A stretch of DNA of 57,203 bases from NCBI GenBank assembly GCA_964559455.1, contig CAZLHO010000013.1, positions 1 through 57,203 on the forward strand, read 5' to 3'. Below, one piece after another: positions 42,807 through 52,256 of this stretch. A program made the position numbers and the translations under genes. Position 1 is the stretch's first letter. Each line of letters begins with the position of its first letter. The DNA comes from CAZLHO01 sp964559455 (GTDB taxonomy: Bacteria; Krumholzibacteriota; Krumholzibacteriia; LZORAL124-64-63). The notes beneath the pieces were generated by a model. It did no database searches. It saw only the letters and a list, made by a program, of their open reading frames with translations, and was not told where the DNA came from.

Positions 42807-43394
42807 ATGAAGACGACTCTGCTGCCCCTGGCCGTCCTGCTGGCCTCCGTCTGCGCCGCAGGCGCCCAGGGCGTCTCGGGCAGCGACGTGATGGGGATCT
42901 TCTTCGACCGCGAGGCCAACGCCAACGCCTACGCGACCGCGGCGGGCTACGAGGCCGTCCCTGCCTTCCTCTGCCTGGTCAACCCCTCGGAATCCGGCGG
43001 CGTCGCCGCCTTCGAATGCGAGATCTCCGTCGAGGGCGACCCGATGACCATCATGTGGCAGCCCGTGGCCAACGCCGTGAACGTCGCCGCTCCCCCGCAG
43101 TACTTCGCCGCCTTCTTCGAGCCCTTCCCCCAGGGCAGCGTGGTCGTGCTGGCCGAATGCACGGCGCTGGTGCCCTCGGCCGCCGACGCGGCCCGCTTCT
43201 ACGTGGGCCACTACCGCGACGATCCCGGCCTGGAAGAGGAGCTGCCGGTCTACATCCCCGGCGTCAACAAGGACCTCATGATCTACTGCGAGGTCTCCTC
43301 GGGCTCCCCGAACATCCCCTGCGCCCTGATCAACGACCTGCCCCCGAACGAGAACGCCAACTGGGGCGCGCTGAAGCTGTTGTTCCGGGACTAG
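42807..43394 (+). CDS. secreted protein of unknown function with W-G-x-x-K-x-L-F tail
   Basis: 195 residues with a signal peptide ending near A-G-A-Q (residues 17-21). The mature part is beta-rich with the lines M-G-I-F-F-D-R-E-A, F-L-C-L-V-N-P-S-E and F-E-C-E-I-S-V; three or four cysteines could form disulfides. No family recognised. It ends P-N-E-N-A-N-W-G-A-L-K-L-L-F-R-D, the tail shared with the proteins at 30099 and 34521. ATG 42807 has GGGAGG six bases upstream. Confidence 0.72.
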   Translation: MKTTLLPLAVLLASVCAAGAQGVSGSDVMGIFFDREANANAYATAAGYEAVPAFLCLVNPSESGGVAAFECEISVEGDPMTIMWQPVANAVNVAAPPQYFAAFFEPFPQGSVVVLAECTALVPSAADAARFYVGHYRDDPGLEEELPVYIPGVNKDLMIYCEVSSGSPNIPCALINDLPPNENANWGALKLLFRD

Positions 43395-43423
43395 TCAGAC
43401 CCGTATCCGGAAGAAGAACCCGA

Positions 43424-44674
43424 TTGAACATCGATCACGCCAAGTTGATCATCACCATCTCCATCGCGACCTGTTCCTGGCTCGTCCTGCGCGCCCTGCG
43501 GGATCGCCCCGGCGAAGCGCGACTGCTCGACAGGTTCACCGTGGCCGCCTTCGCCGGGCGCGTCCTGCTGGCGCCGGCCCTCTACCTGGCGGCCCCCGGG
43601 CTCGTCCGCCACTCCGACACCATCGCCTTCTACCTCCCGCAGACCGAATCCCTGCTGTCCGGCCGCCTGCCCTACCGGGATTTCATCACCAGCTACGGGC
43701 CCCTCTTCCACGCGCTGCTCGCCCCGGCCGTCGCCCTGTGGCGCTCCCCGGCCGCGATCGTGATGGTCATGCTGGCCGCCGAGGCCCTGCTGCTGTTCGT
43801 CTACCGGAGATTCGGCGCCCGGAACGGTCGCGACCTCCGCTTCGCCCGCGGCGCCTGGTTGATGGCTTCGTCGCCGATCATGGTCTACTGGGTGGGAGTC
43901 ACGGGCTACAACGCCGTGCTCATCGCCCTGTTCTCCATGCTCGGCCTGGTGCTCGCCTGCGGCGGACGACCGGTCGCGGCGGGGCTCTTGGGCTCCTGCA
44001 GCTGGATCGCCTGCAAGGCGTTGGGGGTCTTGTCGTGGCCGACGATCGTCCTGGCCCGGCGTCACGGCGCGGGAAGACGCTTCGCCGCCTTCGCGGGGGT
44101 CGCCGTCGCGCTGGGAGCGGCGATGCTGGCGGGGTTCGACGTGCTCATGCCCCTGCGCCTGGAGAAATCCAGCTGGACCGGCGGCAACGTCTGGTTCCTG
44201 GCGGCGGTCGCCGTCCCGGGATTTTTCGGTGCGCCCCTCGTCACGTACCTGTCGGCGGGCTCGTTCATCGCGGTCTGGACGGCGGCCACCCGACGCTGGC
44301 TGCGCCGCCGGCGCCCGGAGCGTGAATTCGACGCCGCCGCGGCCCACCTGTCCTTCATCCTGGCGGCCTTCATGCTCCTGAGCACGAAGACGCCCGTCAT
44401 GTACGCGCCCATGGTCCTGCCCTTCGCCGTGCACGTGCTCCTGGAACGCGGGTCGCGGCTGCGGGCCCTGGTGCCGATCCTGCTGCTGGGAGCCCTGGCC
44501 ACGGCCCGGGTCGAGGGCCTCTGGCTGCGGGACATCCTCACGAGCCGACACTTGTTGTCCACCGGCAGCGGTCTCTTCAGCCTGGGCCTGGAATTGGCGA
44601 AGATGGGCGCGATCCTCGCCCTGGCGATCCGATCCTGGCAGGCTCTCGCCACCCCCGACGAGCCCTCCCGCTGA
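43424..44674 (+). CDS. multi-span membrane protein, GT-C glycosyltransferase-like
   Basis: 416 residues from TTG 43424, seven bases after GGAAGAAG; no ATG lies early enough. About nine hydrophobic segments. The first loop reads R-H-S-D-T-I-A-F-Y and then L-P-Y-R-D-F-I-T-S-Y-G-P-L, the pattern of DUF2029/PIG-M-like mannosyltransferases in which the first-loop aspartate is catalytic. It would add sugars from a polyprenyl donor on the outer face of the inner membrane. It follows the secreted protein after 29 bases. Confidence 0.75.
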   Translation: MNIDHAKLIITISIATCSWLVLRALRDRPGEARLLDRFTVAAFAGRVLLAPALYLAAPGLVRHSDTIAFYLPQTESLLSGRLPYRDFITSYGPLFHALLAPAVALWRSPAAIVMVMLAAEALLLFVYRRFGARNGRDLRFARGAWLMASSPIMVYWVGVTGYNAVLIALFSMLGLVLACGGRPVAAGLLGSCSWIACKALGVLSWPTIVLARRHGAGRRFAAFAGVAVALGAAMLAGFDVLMPLRLEKSSWTGGNVWFLAAVAVPGFFGAPLVTYLSAGSFIAVWTAATRRWLRRRRPEREFDAAAAHLSFILAAFMLLSTKTPVMYAPMVLPFAVHVLLERGSRLRALVPILLLGALATARVEGLWLRDILTSRHLLSTGSGLFSLGLELAKMGAILALAIRSWQALATPDEPSR

Positions 44675-44714
44675 TCCCCGGCCGGCGGTTCCTGCCCTCG
44701 AGGGACTGCGGGCG

Positions 44715-44746
44715 CCTGATCCTCTCCCCGGAGGGAGGGGATCAGG
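44715..44746. terminator. hairpin between convergent genes
   Basis: A 14-pair stem (one T-G pair) with a CGGA loop. Its right arm covers the stop codon of the molybdenum hydroxylase gene. No T-tract on either side, so its terminator role is uncertain. Confidence 0.45.
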
Positions 44747-47087
44747 TCCGTTTCGCGGATCTGCAGGCCAGGCACACCTTCTCGGCCGTGATCGGCATCG
44801 ACGTGATCCGCACGCCCAGCGCGTCGGCCACGGCGTCGGCGATCAGCGGCGCCGAGGGGATCATCGTGTGTTCGCCCACGCCCCGCGCCCCGAAGGGCCC
44901 GTCCGGCTGCGCAACCTCGACGATGATCGGGACCATCTCGTCCGGCACGTCCATCGCCGTGGGGATCTTGTAGTCGGTGAAGTTGGGGTTCAGCAGCCGG
45001 CCCGCGGCGTCGAAGCGCATGTCCTCGTAGAGCGCCGTCGCGAAGCCCTGCACCAGGCCGCCCGTGATCTGGCCGTTGACGAGCTCGGGGTTGATCGCCT
45101 TGCCCGCGTCGATCGCCAGGACCGCCTTCCGGATCCGCATGCGGCCCGTCTCGGGATCGATCTCCAGGCTGACCGCGCCCGCCCCCACCGTGTAGTGGAC
45201 GTTCGGCTTGCCGCCCTGGCTCGTCTCGGGGTCGCTGAGCGCCGACGCGAACTCGGGCATGAACATGCCGCTGCCCATGATCGGGCCGCCGCGGAAGGTG
45301 CCGTCCGCGGTCATGATGCCCAGGATCACGAAATCGCGCAGGGGGAGCGAGAAGCCGGCGTCGTCCCGGCAGCGGACGCATTCGTCCTCCAGGTACAGCG
45401 ATTCGACCGGATGCCCGTGGGCCCGGTTCACGACCGTGAAGATCCTGGCCCGGGCCTCGAGGGCGGCGTCGCGCACGGCGTTGCCGCAGGCCCAGGTCAC
45501 GTGCGAGCCCACGGTCTGCCACTCGTAGGCGTTGCGGTCGGTGTCCGGCGTCTCGACGCGGATCTTCTCGACCGGGACGCTCAGCACCTCGCCGGCGATC
45601 TGGGCCATGACCGTCATGTAGCCCTGCCCGATCTCCATGCCGGAGACCGCCAGGTTCAGCGAGCCGTCCTCGTTGAACTTCAGGAACGCGGCCGAGCCGG
45701 CGTTCGGCGGCATCGCGGGGGCCTTCCAGAGCAGGGCGAAGGCCTTGCCGGTCACCCGTCCGGGCACCTCCGGCTCCTCCTTCTTCCCCCACTCGATCGC
45801 CCGGGCCGTCTTCTCGATGCACTCCTGCATGCCGGAGGGGTTCATCGCGGCGCCGTAGGCCAGGGTGTCGCCCTCCGCGATCGCATTGCGGCGGCGGAAC
45901 TCGACCGGATCCATGCCGATCTTCTGCGCCAGGCGGGTCATGTGCGACTCGACGCCGAAGAGGAACTCGGAGTAGCCGAAGCCGCGATAGGGCCCGCCGG
46001 GGGGCAGGTTGGTGTAGAGGCAGACCGAATCGATCTTCAGGTTGGGCACCCGGTAGGGGCCGGTCGCCGAGAAGCCGGCCGCGTTGACGACGTTGGCGCC
46101 GTATTCGACGTAGGCCCCCGCGTCCCAGTGCAGGGTGTGCTCCATCGCGGTGATCGTGCCGTCGCGCCGCGCGCCGATCTTCAGCCGGGCGGTCAGGCCC
46201 TGCCGCTGGTAGGTGTTGGTGAACTCCATCTCGCGGCTGCAGCGGACCTTCACCGGATGCCCCTTGGCGGCGATCGCCAGGGCCGCCCCGATGATCTCCA
46301 TCGAGACCCCCGCCTTCCCGCCGAAGCCGCCGCCGACGTAGGGGGTCACGACGCGGATGTCCTGGTGTCTGAAACCGAGCGGCGCCAGCGCCTCGGCGAA
46401 GACGTGCCGCTGCGTGTAGGGCGACTGCGACGAGGACCACAGGGTGAGCCGCCGGGCGTGGTCCAGCCGGCCGACGATGACGTGGGTCTCGATCGCGCAG
46501 TGGGCGTAGCGGGGAACGGTGTAGGTGTCCTCGAGGACGACGTCCGCCTCGCGGAAGCCGGCCTCGGCGTCGCCCTTACGGGTCTTGCGCCAGTGGGCGA
46601 TGTTCGTGTCTCCCCGCGGGAAGAACCACGGCACGTGGGCGTAGTCGCCCAGCCCGGGATGGATCAGGGTGCCGCCCTCGCGCAGGGCGTCTTCCACCGA
46701 AAGGACCGGCGGCAGCGGCTCGTAGTCCACCCGCACCAGACGGGCGGCGCGCCGGGCCGTGACCGGATCCCGCGCGACGACGGCCGCGACCTGCTCGCCG
46801 ACGAAGCGCACCCGGTCGCGGGCGAAGATGTACCGGTCCTTCATGTACAGGCCGAAGTGGTAGGGGAAGTCCTGGCCCGTCACGACGCAGACGACGCCCG
46901 GCACCGCAGCCGCAGCCGCCGTGTCGACGCCCTTGATCAGGGCGTGGGCGTGCGGGCTCTCGACGATCTCGGCGTGCAGCAGGTCGGGGCCGAAGTCGAT
47001 GTCGTCGACGAAGCAGGCCGCGCCGGTCACCTTGTCCGGCCCGTCGATCCGGGGCGGAGACTTGCCGATCTGTCCGTGGTCAGCCAC
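44742..47087 (-). CDS. molybdenum hydroxylase large (molybdopterin-binding) subunit
   Basis: 781 residues, xanthine dehydrogenase/aldehyde oxidase family. Cofactor blocks: G-G-G-F-G-G-K, the Y-R-G-F-G-Y-S-E active-site loop, G-Q-G-Y-M-T-V-M-A-Q-I for molybdopterin, and the catalytic Glu in G-A-R-G-V-G-E-H-T-M. It hydroxylates an N-heterocycle or aldehyde with water as oxygen source. It is the last gene of a 10-gene operon and overlaps the 2Fe-2S subunit by 8 bases. Neighbours point to a purine- or nicotinate-like substrate, but active-site residues do not let me choose. Confidence 0.9.
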   Translation of the reverse strand: MADHGQIGKSPPRIDGPDKVTGAACFVDDIDFGPDLLHAEIVESPHAHALIKGVDTAAAAAVPGVVCVVTGQDFPYHFGLYMKDRYIFARDRVRFVGEQVAAVVARDPVTARRAARLVRVDYEPLPPVLSVEDALREGGTLIHPGLGDYAHVPWFFPRGDTNIAHWRKTRKGDAEAGFREADVVLEDTYTVPRYAHCAIETHVIVGRLDHARRLTLWSSSQSPYTQRHVFAEALAPLGFRHQDIRVVTPYVGGGFGGKAGVSMEIIGAALAIAAKGHPVKVRCSREMEFTNTYQRQGLTARLKIGARRDGTITAMEHTLHWDAGAYVEYGANVVNAAGFSATGPYRVPNLKIDSVCLYTNLPPGGPYRGFGYSEFLFGVESHMTRLAQKIGMDPVEFRRRNAIAEGDTLAYGAAMNPSGMQECIEKTARAIEWGKKEEPEVPGRVTGKAFALLWKAPAMPPNAGSAAFLKFNEDGSLNLAVSGMEIGQGYMTVMAQIAGEVLSVPVEKIRVETPDTDRNAYEWQTVGSHVTWACGNAVRDAALEARARIFTVVNRAHGHPVESLYLEDECVRCRDDAGFSLPLRDFVILGIMTADGTFRGGPIMGSGMFMPEFASALSDPETSQGGKPNVHYTVGAGAVSLEIDPETGRMRIRKAVLAIDAGKAINPELVNGQITGGLVQGFATALYEDMRFDAAGRLLNPNFTDYKIPTAMDVPDEMVPIIVEVAQPDGPFGARGVGEHTMIPSAPLIADAVADALGVRITSMPITAEKVCLACRSAKRT

Positions 47088-47571
47088 TGTCCTTCTCCCC
47101 CCGTTTCCTCGCCTCGCGGCCGCCGACGCTCATGATCGCGCGGACGATGGGCTCGTAGCCCGTGCAGCGGCAAAGGTTGCCCGCGATCGCCTCCTTCACC
47201 TCGTCCTCGGTGGGATCCGGGTTGCGCGCCAGCAGTTCGGTCGCGGTCATCAGGACGCCGGGCGCGCAGTAGCCGCACTGGAAGGCGTTGAGCGCGACGA
47301 AGGCCTCCTGCAGCGGGGTCAGCCCGTCCCGGCACAGCCCCTCGACGGTGGTCACCTCGCGGCCGTCCGCCTCCACGGCGAGCACCAGGCAGCTGCGCAC
47401 GGTCCTGCCGTCCAGCAGGACCGTGCAGCTGCCGCAGTCGCCCCGTTCGCAGCCGATCTTCGGGCTCTTGACGCCGGCGCGCTCCCGGAGCATTTCGAGC
47501 AGCGTCTCGCCGGACGCCACGTCGAAGCTCCGCGACTCGCCGTTGATCCGCAGCGTGATGGTCGTCTTCAT
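47080..47571 (-). CDS. molybdenum hydroxylase 2Fe-2S subunit
   Basis: 163 residues. The plant-type cluster is bound by C-E-R-G-D-C-G-S-C and a later Cys in V-R-S-C-L; the second cluster uses C-G-Y-C-A-P-G and L-C-R-C-T-G-Y. It passes electrons from molybdenum to FAD. Normal length, all eight cysteines present. ATG 47571 shares one base with the stop of the FAD-subunit gene. Confidence 0.94.
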   Translation of the reverse strand: MKTTITLRINGESRSFDVASGETLLEMLRERAGVKSPKIGCERGDCGSCTVLLDGRTVRSCLVLAVEADGREVTTVEGLCRDGLTPLQEAFVALNAFQCGYCAPGVLMTATELLARNPDPTEDEVKEAIAGNLCRCTGYEPIVRAIMSVGGREARKRGEKDSG

Positions 47572-48461
47572 CAGATCACCCTCGTCCCGTAGGCCGGTTC
47601 CCCGGTCGCCATCCGCGAGACCGCCGCCGCGACGCCGCGCCGGAGCATGACGCCGACCATGTGACTGCGGTACTCCCTGTCCGCGCGGATATCGGTGATC
47701 GGCGCGATCTCCTGCGGCAGCAGGGCCGTCGCCTGGTCCAGCAGCTCCGCGTCCGGCTCCGCGCCGCCGAGCAGCGCTTCGATGCGGCGGCCGCGGACCG
47801 GGGTCGGGGCCACCGCGCCGAAGGCGACGCGGAACTTCCGGCCCGGCAGCGCCAGCACCGCCACGCTCGCCTGCGCCAGGTCCTCCCCCTCGTAGCGTCC
47901 GAGCTTGGCGTAGCAGCCGCCGTGGGGCGCGGGAGTCGGGGGGATCTCGATGCCGGTCACGATCCCGTCCTCGCCCAGGGCCGTCTCGCGCGGGGCGCGG
48001 AACCACTCGCCGATCCCGATCCGCCGCTCGCCGCCGGCGCCGCGCACGCGCACGACCGCCTCGAGAACCAGCAGCGGCGGTCCGGCGTCGCAGCAGGGCA
48101 CGCCCGAGCAGATGTTGCCGGCGACCGTGGCGCGGTTGCGGATCGCCGTCGAGCCGACCGTGCGGGCCGCCTCGACCAGCAGCGGCAGGCTCGCGTTCGC
48201 GACGTCCGAGCGGATGAGGTCGGCGAAGGTGACCAGCGGGCCCAGCACCAGCGCGCCGTCCTCGACCGCGATCCGGTCGAGGCCCGCGATCCCCTTCAGG
48301 TCGACCAGCGCCTCGGGCGCGGCCTGCTCGTCGCGCAGCCAGGCGACGAGGTCGGTGCCGCCGGCCAGCAGCGAGGCCTTCCCCCCGTAGCGGCCGAGGA
48401 TCGCCGCCGCCTCGTCCAGCGACGCCGGCCGGTGGTAGGCGAATTCGTGCGCGATGGTCAT
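47571..48461 (-). CDS. molybdenum hydroxylase FAD subunit
   Basis: 296 residues, CO dehydrogenase/xanthine dehydrogenase medium-subunit family. FAD-binding motifs are S-L-L-A-G-G-T-D-L and T-V-G-S-T-A-I-R-N-R-A-T-V-A-G-N-I. It hands electrons to NAD+ or another acceptor. The ATG lies 13 bases after the stop of the cyclase gene. The gene order medium, small, large is standard. Confidence 0.93.
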   Translation of the reverse strand: MTIAHEFAYHRPASLDEAAAILGRYGGKASLLAGGTDLVAWLRDEQAAPEALVDLKGIAGLDRIAVEDGALVLGPLVTFADLIRSDVANASLPLLVEAARTVGSTAIRNRATVAGNICSGVPCCDAGPPLLVLEAVVRVRGAGGERRIGIGEWFRAPRETALGEDGIVTGIEIPPTPAPHGGCYAKLGRYEGEDLAQASVAVLALPGRKFRVAFGAVAPTPVRGRRIEALLGGAEPDAELLDQATALLPQEIAPITDIRADREYRSHMVGVMLRRGVAAAVSRMATGEPAYGTRVI

Positions 48462-48474
48462 GATGCGTCCGCTC

Positions 48475-49293
48475 CTATTCGGGTGGCAGCAGGGCCACGA
48501 TCCGGCACATGGACGATTCCAGCTCGATCCCGCGCAGCGGGAAGCAGCCGATCCAGCAGCGCCGGTTGCTCACCGCGTCGATCTCGCCGCCCAGGTTCTC
48601 GGCGTGAACGAGCTTCTTCGGGAAGAGCTTGAGGTGCATCACCTGATAGTACTCGTCCTGGGGGAAGAGCTCGTCCCAGGCCTTGCCGAAGTCGCGCTTC
48701 AGCTTCTCCTCGGCCTTGGCGAAGAGGGCCGGGTGCCAGTTGCGGATGATCGTGTTCATGGGATGGTCGGCGCTGCCGCAGTCCACGCCGATCCACTTGA
48801 TCTTCTTCTCCAGCGCCCACTTGTGGAAGTCGGGGCCGGGGCCGGGGTGCTTGACGAAGTAGCGGAGCTCGTCCGACGCCGGCTGGTCCCAACCATAGCG
48901 GTGGTAGCCGGTGTTGATGATCAGGATGTCGCCTTTCTCGACGTCAACGCGGCCGGTGATCATCTCCGGCGAGTAGAGGCCGTAGTCCTCGACCTCGTCG
49001 GCGATGTCGGCCACGACGCCGGGGCCGACCCACTCGTCCAACGGCACGTCGCCGATCGGGCGGCCGCTGGGATGGAAATGGATCTCGCCGTCCATGTGGG
49101 TGCCGACGTGGTTGCTGGTGGTCATGATCTGGCCGTTGGCCCCCTGCCCCATATGCGCCCCGGCCAGCCGCTTGAAGTACTGCAGGCCCATCGGCATGTA
49201 GCTGGGCCAGGGCGGCGTGTGGATGCTCAGGCGCTGGGTCAGGTCGTACATCCGGGACTCGGCCATCAGCTTCAGGAATTGCTCCGTGTTCAC
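48475..49293 (-). CDS. cyclase-family metal-dependent hydrolase
   Basis: 272 residues. The signature H-V-G-T-H-M-D-G-E-I-H-F (the H-x-G-T-H-x-D-x-x-x-H-F metal site) places it with kynurenine formamidase, isatin hydrolase and related amide hydrolases. It lacks the usual Pro in D-x-P and has Glu-Ile instead. Later G-D-I-L-I-I-N-T-G and V-D-C-G-S-A-D-H-P fit the family. In this operon it could open a ring or cleave an amide made by the molybdenum hydroxylase. I start it at GTG 49293, eight bases after GGAGG. Confidence 0.85.
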   Translation of the reverse strand: MNTEQFLKLMAESRMYDLTQRLSIHTPPWPSYMPMGLQYFKRLAGAHMGQGANGQIMTTSNHVGTHMDGEIHFHPSGRPIGDVPLDEWVGPGVVADIADEVEDYGLYSPEMITGRVDVEKGDILIINTGYHRYGWDQPASDELRYFVKHPGPGPDFHKWALEKKIKWIGVDCGSADHPMNTIIRNWHPALFAKAEEKLKRDFGKAWDELFPQDEYYQVMHLKLFPKKLVHAENLGGEIDAVSNRRCWIGCFPLRGIELESSMCRIVALLPPE

Positions 49294-49308
49294 GATCGGA
49301 TCCTCCAA

Positions 49309-50715
49309 TCAGTCTTGCCTGTCTTTCAGACGCTGCGCGAAGGCCTCGTAGGCGAGGCGGAAGGGCTCGGCGGAGGCGCTCAGGACGCCCGCGCCGACCT
49401 GGCCGACCCCCGGCTCCCGGTGGGCGACGCCGGTGTCGATGAAGGGCAGGATGTTCCGCTCGACCACCTTGACGACGTCGATGCCGGTCGGCGTCCCCCG
49501 GAAATCCAGGGCGGGAATCTGGTAGACGGTGTTCTCGGCCGCGGTGATCTCGTACATGGAGAGCGTGTAGTCGAGGGCGTCCGAGGCGGAGCCGCCGACG
49601 AACTGGACGATGGCCGGCGACGCGGCGATCGCGAAGCCGCCGAGCCCGTTGGTCTCGGTGATCGAGCTGTCGCCGATGTCCGGGTTGGCGTCGGCCTTGG
49701 TGTAGCCGGGAAAGAAGAGGGCGTCCGGCACGTCGGCCGGACCGGTGAACCACTCCCCGCCCGTGCCGGCGAGCTGGATGCCGAAGTCGGTCCCGTTGCG
49801 GGACATGACGACGACCAGGCTGCTGCCGGGGATGTCGCGGGCGGCATCCAGGGTCGCCTTGCACGCGGGCATCGAGAGGTTCAGGAAGAAGTGGTCGTTG
49901 CCGTCGATGAACTCGAGCGCCCTGGCGGCGGCGTCGGGTTCGGAGGTCCGCAGCACCGCCGGGGCCAGGGCCCGGAAGAGCAGAGACGTGGCCGCCCGGT
50001 TGCGGTTGTGGACCTCGTCGCCCATGTGCAGGGCCTGGGCGATGATGTTCTTCAGGTCGACGCCGCCGACGGCGGCGACCGCCCGCTGCAGCACCGGGTA
50101 GAGCTCCGACTCCATCCAGCGCAGCCTGGCGATCACCTCGGGCCCGAAGGCCCCGTAGCGCAGGACCCGGCCCAGCCCCTCGTTCATGGTGCAGTAGGCG
50201 TGGTTGCCGAACTCCTCGTTCTTCAGGACGAAGACCGGCATCGACGGCGTCACCACCCCGGCCATCGGCCCGACGGCGGCGTGCTCGTGGCAGGGCGCGA
50301 AGTCGACGCCGCCGGACGCGGCCAGTCGCTCCGCCTCCTCGGGCGTCGCCGCCTTCCCCTCGTAGATCAGGCCGCCGATGACCGCCCCGCGCATCGGGCC
50401 GCACATCCGCGCCCATTCGATGGGCGGGCCGGCGTGCAGGAAGAGGTCGGGCCGCATGCCCGGGACGACGTCGATCGCCCGCTGCAGGTCGACCAGGCGG
50501 GGCATGCCCGCGAGGATGATCTTCGCCGCGCGGGCGTTCGCCGCCTCGATCGCCGCGGCGTGGCGCCGGAGCGTCTCGGTCGCCGCCGGAGCGACGTCCA
50601 TCGGCGGACGCCAGTCCACCTGGACGGCCGCGGCGCCGGCCGCGACGACGCTCCGGCCGAAGGACTCGAGGCCGAGGTTGATCACCTTCAGCTCGTCGGC
50701 GAAAAGGTCGCTCAT
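49309..50715 (-). CDS. DUF1116 protein, YlbE/AllG type
   Basis: 468 residues. DUF1116 proteins form, with FdrA and DUF2877, the oxamate carbamoyltransferase of the E. coli allantoin pathway (AllFGH). Typical lines here are N-A-R-A-A-K-I-I-L-A-G-M-P, P-P-I-E-W-A-R-M-C-G-P-M-R-G-A, D-F-A-P-C-H-E-H-A-A-V-G-P-M-A-G-V and H-M-G-D-E-V-H-N-R-N. The trio would move a carbamoyl group between carbamoyl phosphate and an amide or heterocycle fragment. ATG 50715 overlaps the FdrA stop (ATGA) with GGAGG upstream. Confidence 0.88.
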   Translation of the reverse strand: MSDLFADELKVINLGLESFGRSVVAAGAAAVQVDWRPPMDVAPAATETLRRHAAAIEAANARAAKIILAGMPRLVDLQRAIDVVPGMRPDLFLHAGPPIEWARMCGPMRGAVIGGLIYEGKAATPEEAERLAASGGVDFAPCHEHAAVGPMAGVVTPSMPVFVLKNEEFGNHAYCTMNEGLGRVLRYGAFGPEVIARLRWMESELYPVLQRAVAAVGGVDLKNIIAQALHMGDEVHNRNRAATSLLFRALAPAVLRTSEPDAAARALEFIDGNDHFFLNLSMPACKATLDAARDIPGSSLVVVMSRNGTDFGIQLAGTGGEWFTGPADVPDALFFPGYTKADANPDIGDSSITETNGLGGFAIAASPAIVQFVGGSASDALDYTLSMYEITAAENTVYQIPALDFRGTPTGIDVVKVVERNILPFIDTGVAHREPGVGQVGAGVLSASAEPFRLAYEAFAQRLKDRQD

Positions 50716-52256
50716 CGGCTCCCTCCTTCTTCCCGGATGCGGACGATCGCGCCGGCCAGCCGCGCGGCGGCGGCGTTGCTGGGCATGACGACGGCGCCGG
50801 CCGCCTCGAGCCGGCGCGCGACGTCGCCGCGACGCTGCGGGTCGCCCTCGGTGCCGGTGATCGAGCAGACGACGGCGACCCGTCCGCAGGCGCCGGCGAT
50901 CGCGTCGCGGAGCTCTGACGCCGGATCGGGATGCGAGCCGTGGCCGAGGACGACGTCGAGCAGGATCACGGCGGTCTCGGGGTCGTCCGCCTCGCGGGCG
51001 ATGCGCGCGGTGCGCAGCGAGTAGTCGATCATCGGGTGCGGCCGCCCGACCGTGAACTCGTCCTCGCCCAAGTCGACGATCGTGTTCTTCTCGCTGCGCA
51101 GGGAATCGCGCATCAGTTGCGCGCCGCCCGCGGGAGCGTTCGAAACGATGTCCGGGATCACGCCCGAGAGCAGGATCTGCGCCTCGGCGGCGAAGGTTCC
51201 CCCGCTGAAGAGGCCGCGCAGGCGGCGGCGCCCCGGCGACAGCTTCGCCGCCGGCCCGCGCGCCATCCCGGCGATCTCCTCGTCGCGCCGCCGCAGCCGC
51301 TCGCGGACGCCGGCCGGATCGCCGCCGGCCGCTCGAGCCACCGCGAGCAGGGCCGCTTCCTCCAGGGTCGCGGCGTCGTCGGGGCCGGCGGCCGGAGCGC
51401 CCAGGAAGAGCGGGATCACCGGCTTGTCGATAGCGGCGACCGCGGCGCGGATCTTCGCCAGCACCTCGGGGTGCGGCGGCTTGGCCACCAGCACGATCAC
51501 GCGGGTGGCGTCGTCGGCGGCGAGCGCGCGCAGCGCCTGCAGGAACATGACGCCGCCCACCTCGCGCTTGACGTCCCGGCCGCCGGTGCCGATCGCCTGC
51601 GAGACGCCGCCGCCTTCGTTGGCGATGATGCAGCTGACCTCCTGCAGGCCGGTGCCGGCGGCCGCCACGATGCCGATGTCGCCCCGCGGGACGACGTTGG
51701 CGAAGCCCAGCGGAACGCCGTTGATGATCGCGGTGCCGCAGTCCGGCCCCATCATCAGCAGACCCTTGGCCGCGGCGCGCCGCTTCAGCTCGATCTCGGT
51801 CTCCAGGGGAACGTTGTCGGAGAAGAGCATCACGTGCAGGCCGGCGTCGATCGCGGCCATCGCCTCGGCGCCGGCGTAGCGGCCCGCGATCGAGATCAAG
51901 GCCAGGTTCGCCCCGGGCAGGGCGTCGACGGCGCCGCCGATGCTGCGCGGCCGCGGCTGCCCGCCCCCTTCGCGGCGGCGGCCCGATTGCGCGAGCAGGG
52001 CCGTCGTCGCCTCGATCGCGGCCTCTGCGGCGGCCTCGTCCCGGGCCCTGACGGCGATCAGCAGGTCCGTGGCGGCGGACGACGCGAACTCCGGCATCAG
52101 CAGGCCGGAGGCGTCCAGGATCGCCCGGTTCTCGGCCGTCCCCATCACCACCGCCGCGTCGTCCACGCCTTCGGCCCGGCCGATCTCCTTGCCGACGGTC
52201 ATCAGCGCGACCGAGTCGAAGTAGGCGCCCTTGACGATCCTGCCCTTAGCGATCAT
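50712..52256 (-). CDS. FdrA-type acyl-CoA synthetase-like protein (AllF type)
   Basis: 514 residues built like succinyl-CoA synthetase: an N-terminal CoA-binding Rossmann half and a C-terminal ligase half. FdrA-specific lines are M-G-P-D-C-G-T-A-I-I-N-G-V-P-L-G-F-A-N-V, G-L-Q-E-V-S, F-S-G-G-T-F-A-A-E-A and G-R-P-H-P-M-I-D. It is one of three subunits of the putative carbamoyltransferase with the DUF1116 and DUF2877 neighbours. The start overlaps the DUF2877 stop by 11 bases. Whether it uses CoA is unknown. Confidence 0.9.
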   Translation of the reverse strand: MIAKGRIVKGAYFDSVALMTVGKEIGRAEGVDDAAVVMGTAENRAILDASGLLMPEFASSAATDLLIAVRARDEAAAEAAIEATTALLAQSGRRREGGGQPRPRSIGGAVDALPGANLALISIAGRYAGAEAMAAIDAGLHVMLFSDNVPLETEIELKRRAAAKGLLMMGPDCGTAIINGVPLGFANVVPRGDIGIVAAAGTGLQEVSCIIANEGGGVSQAIGTGGRDVKREVGGVMFLQALRALAADDATRVIVLVAKPPHPEVLAKIRAAVAAIDKPVIPLFLGAPAAGPDDAATLEEAALLAVARAAGGDPAGVRERLRRRDEEIAGMARGPAAKLSPGRRRLRGLFSGGTFAAEAQILLSGVIPDIVSNAPAGGAQLMRDSLRSEKNTIVDLGEDEFTVGRPHPMIDYSLRTARIAREADDPETAVILLDVVLGHGSHPDPASELRDAIAGACGRVAVVCSITGTEGDPQRRGDVARRLEAAGAVVMPSNAAAARLAGAIVRIREEGGSR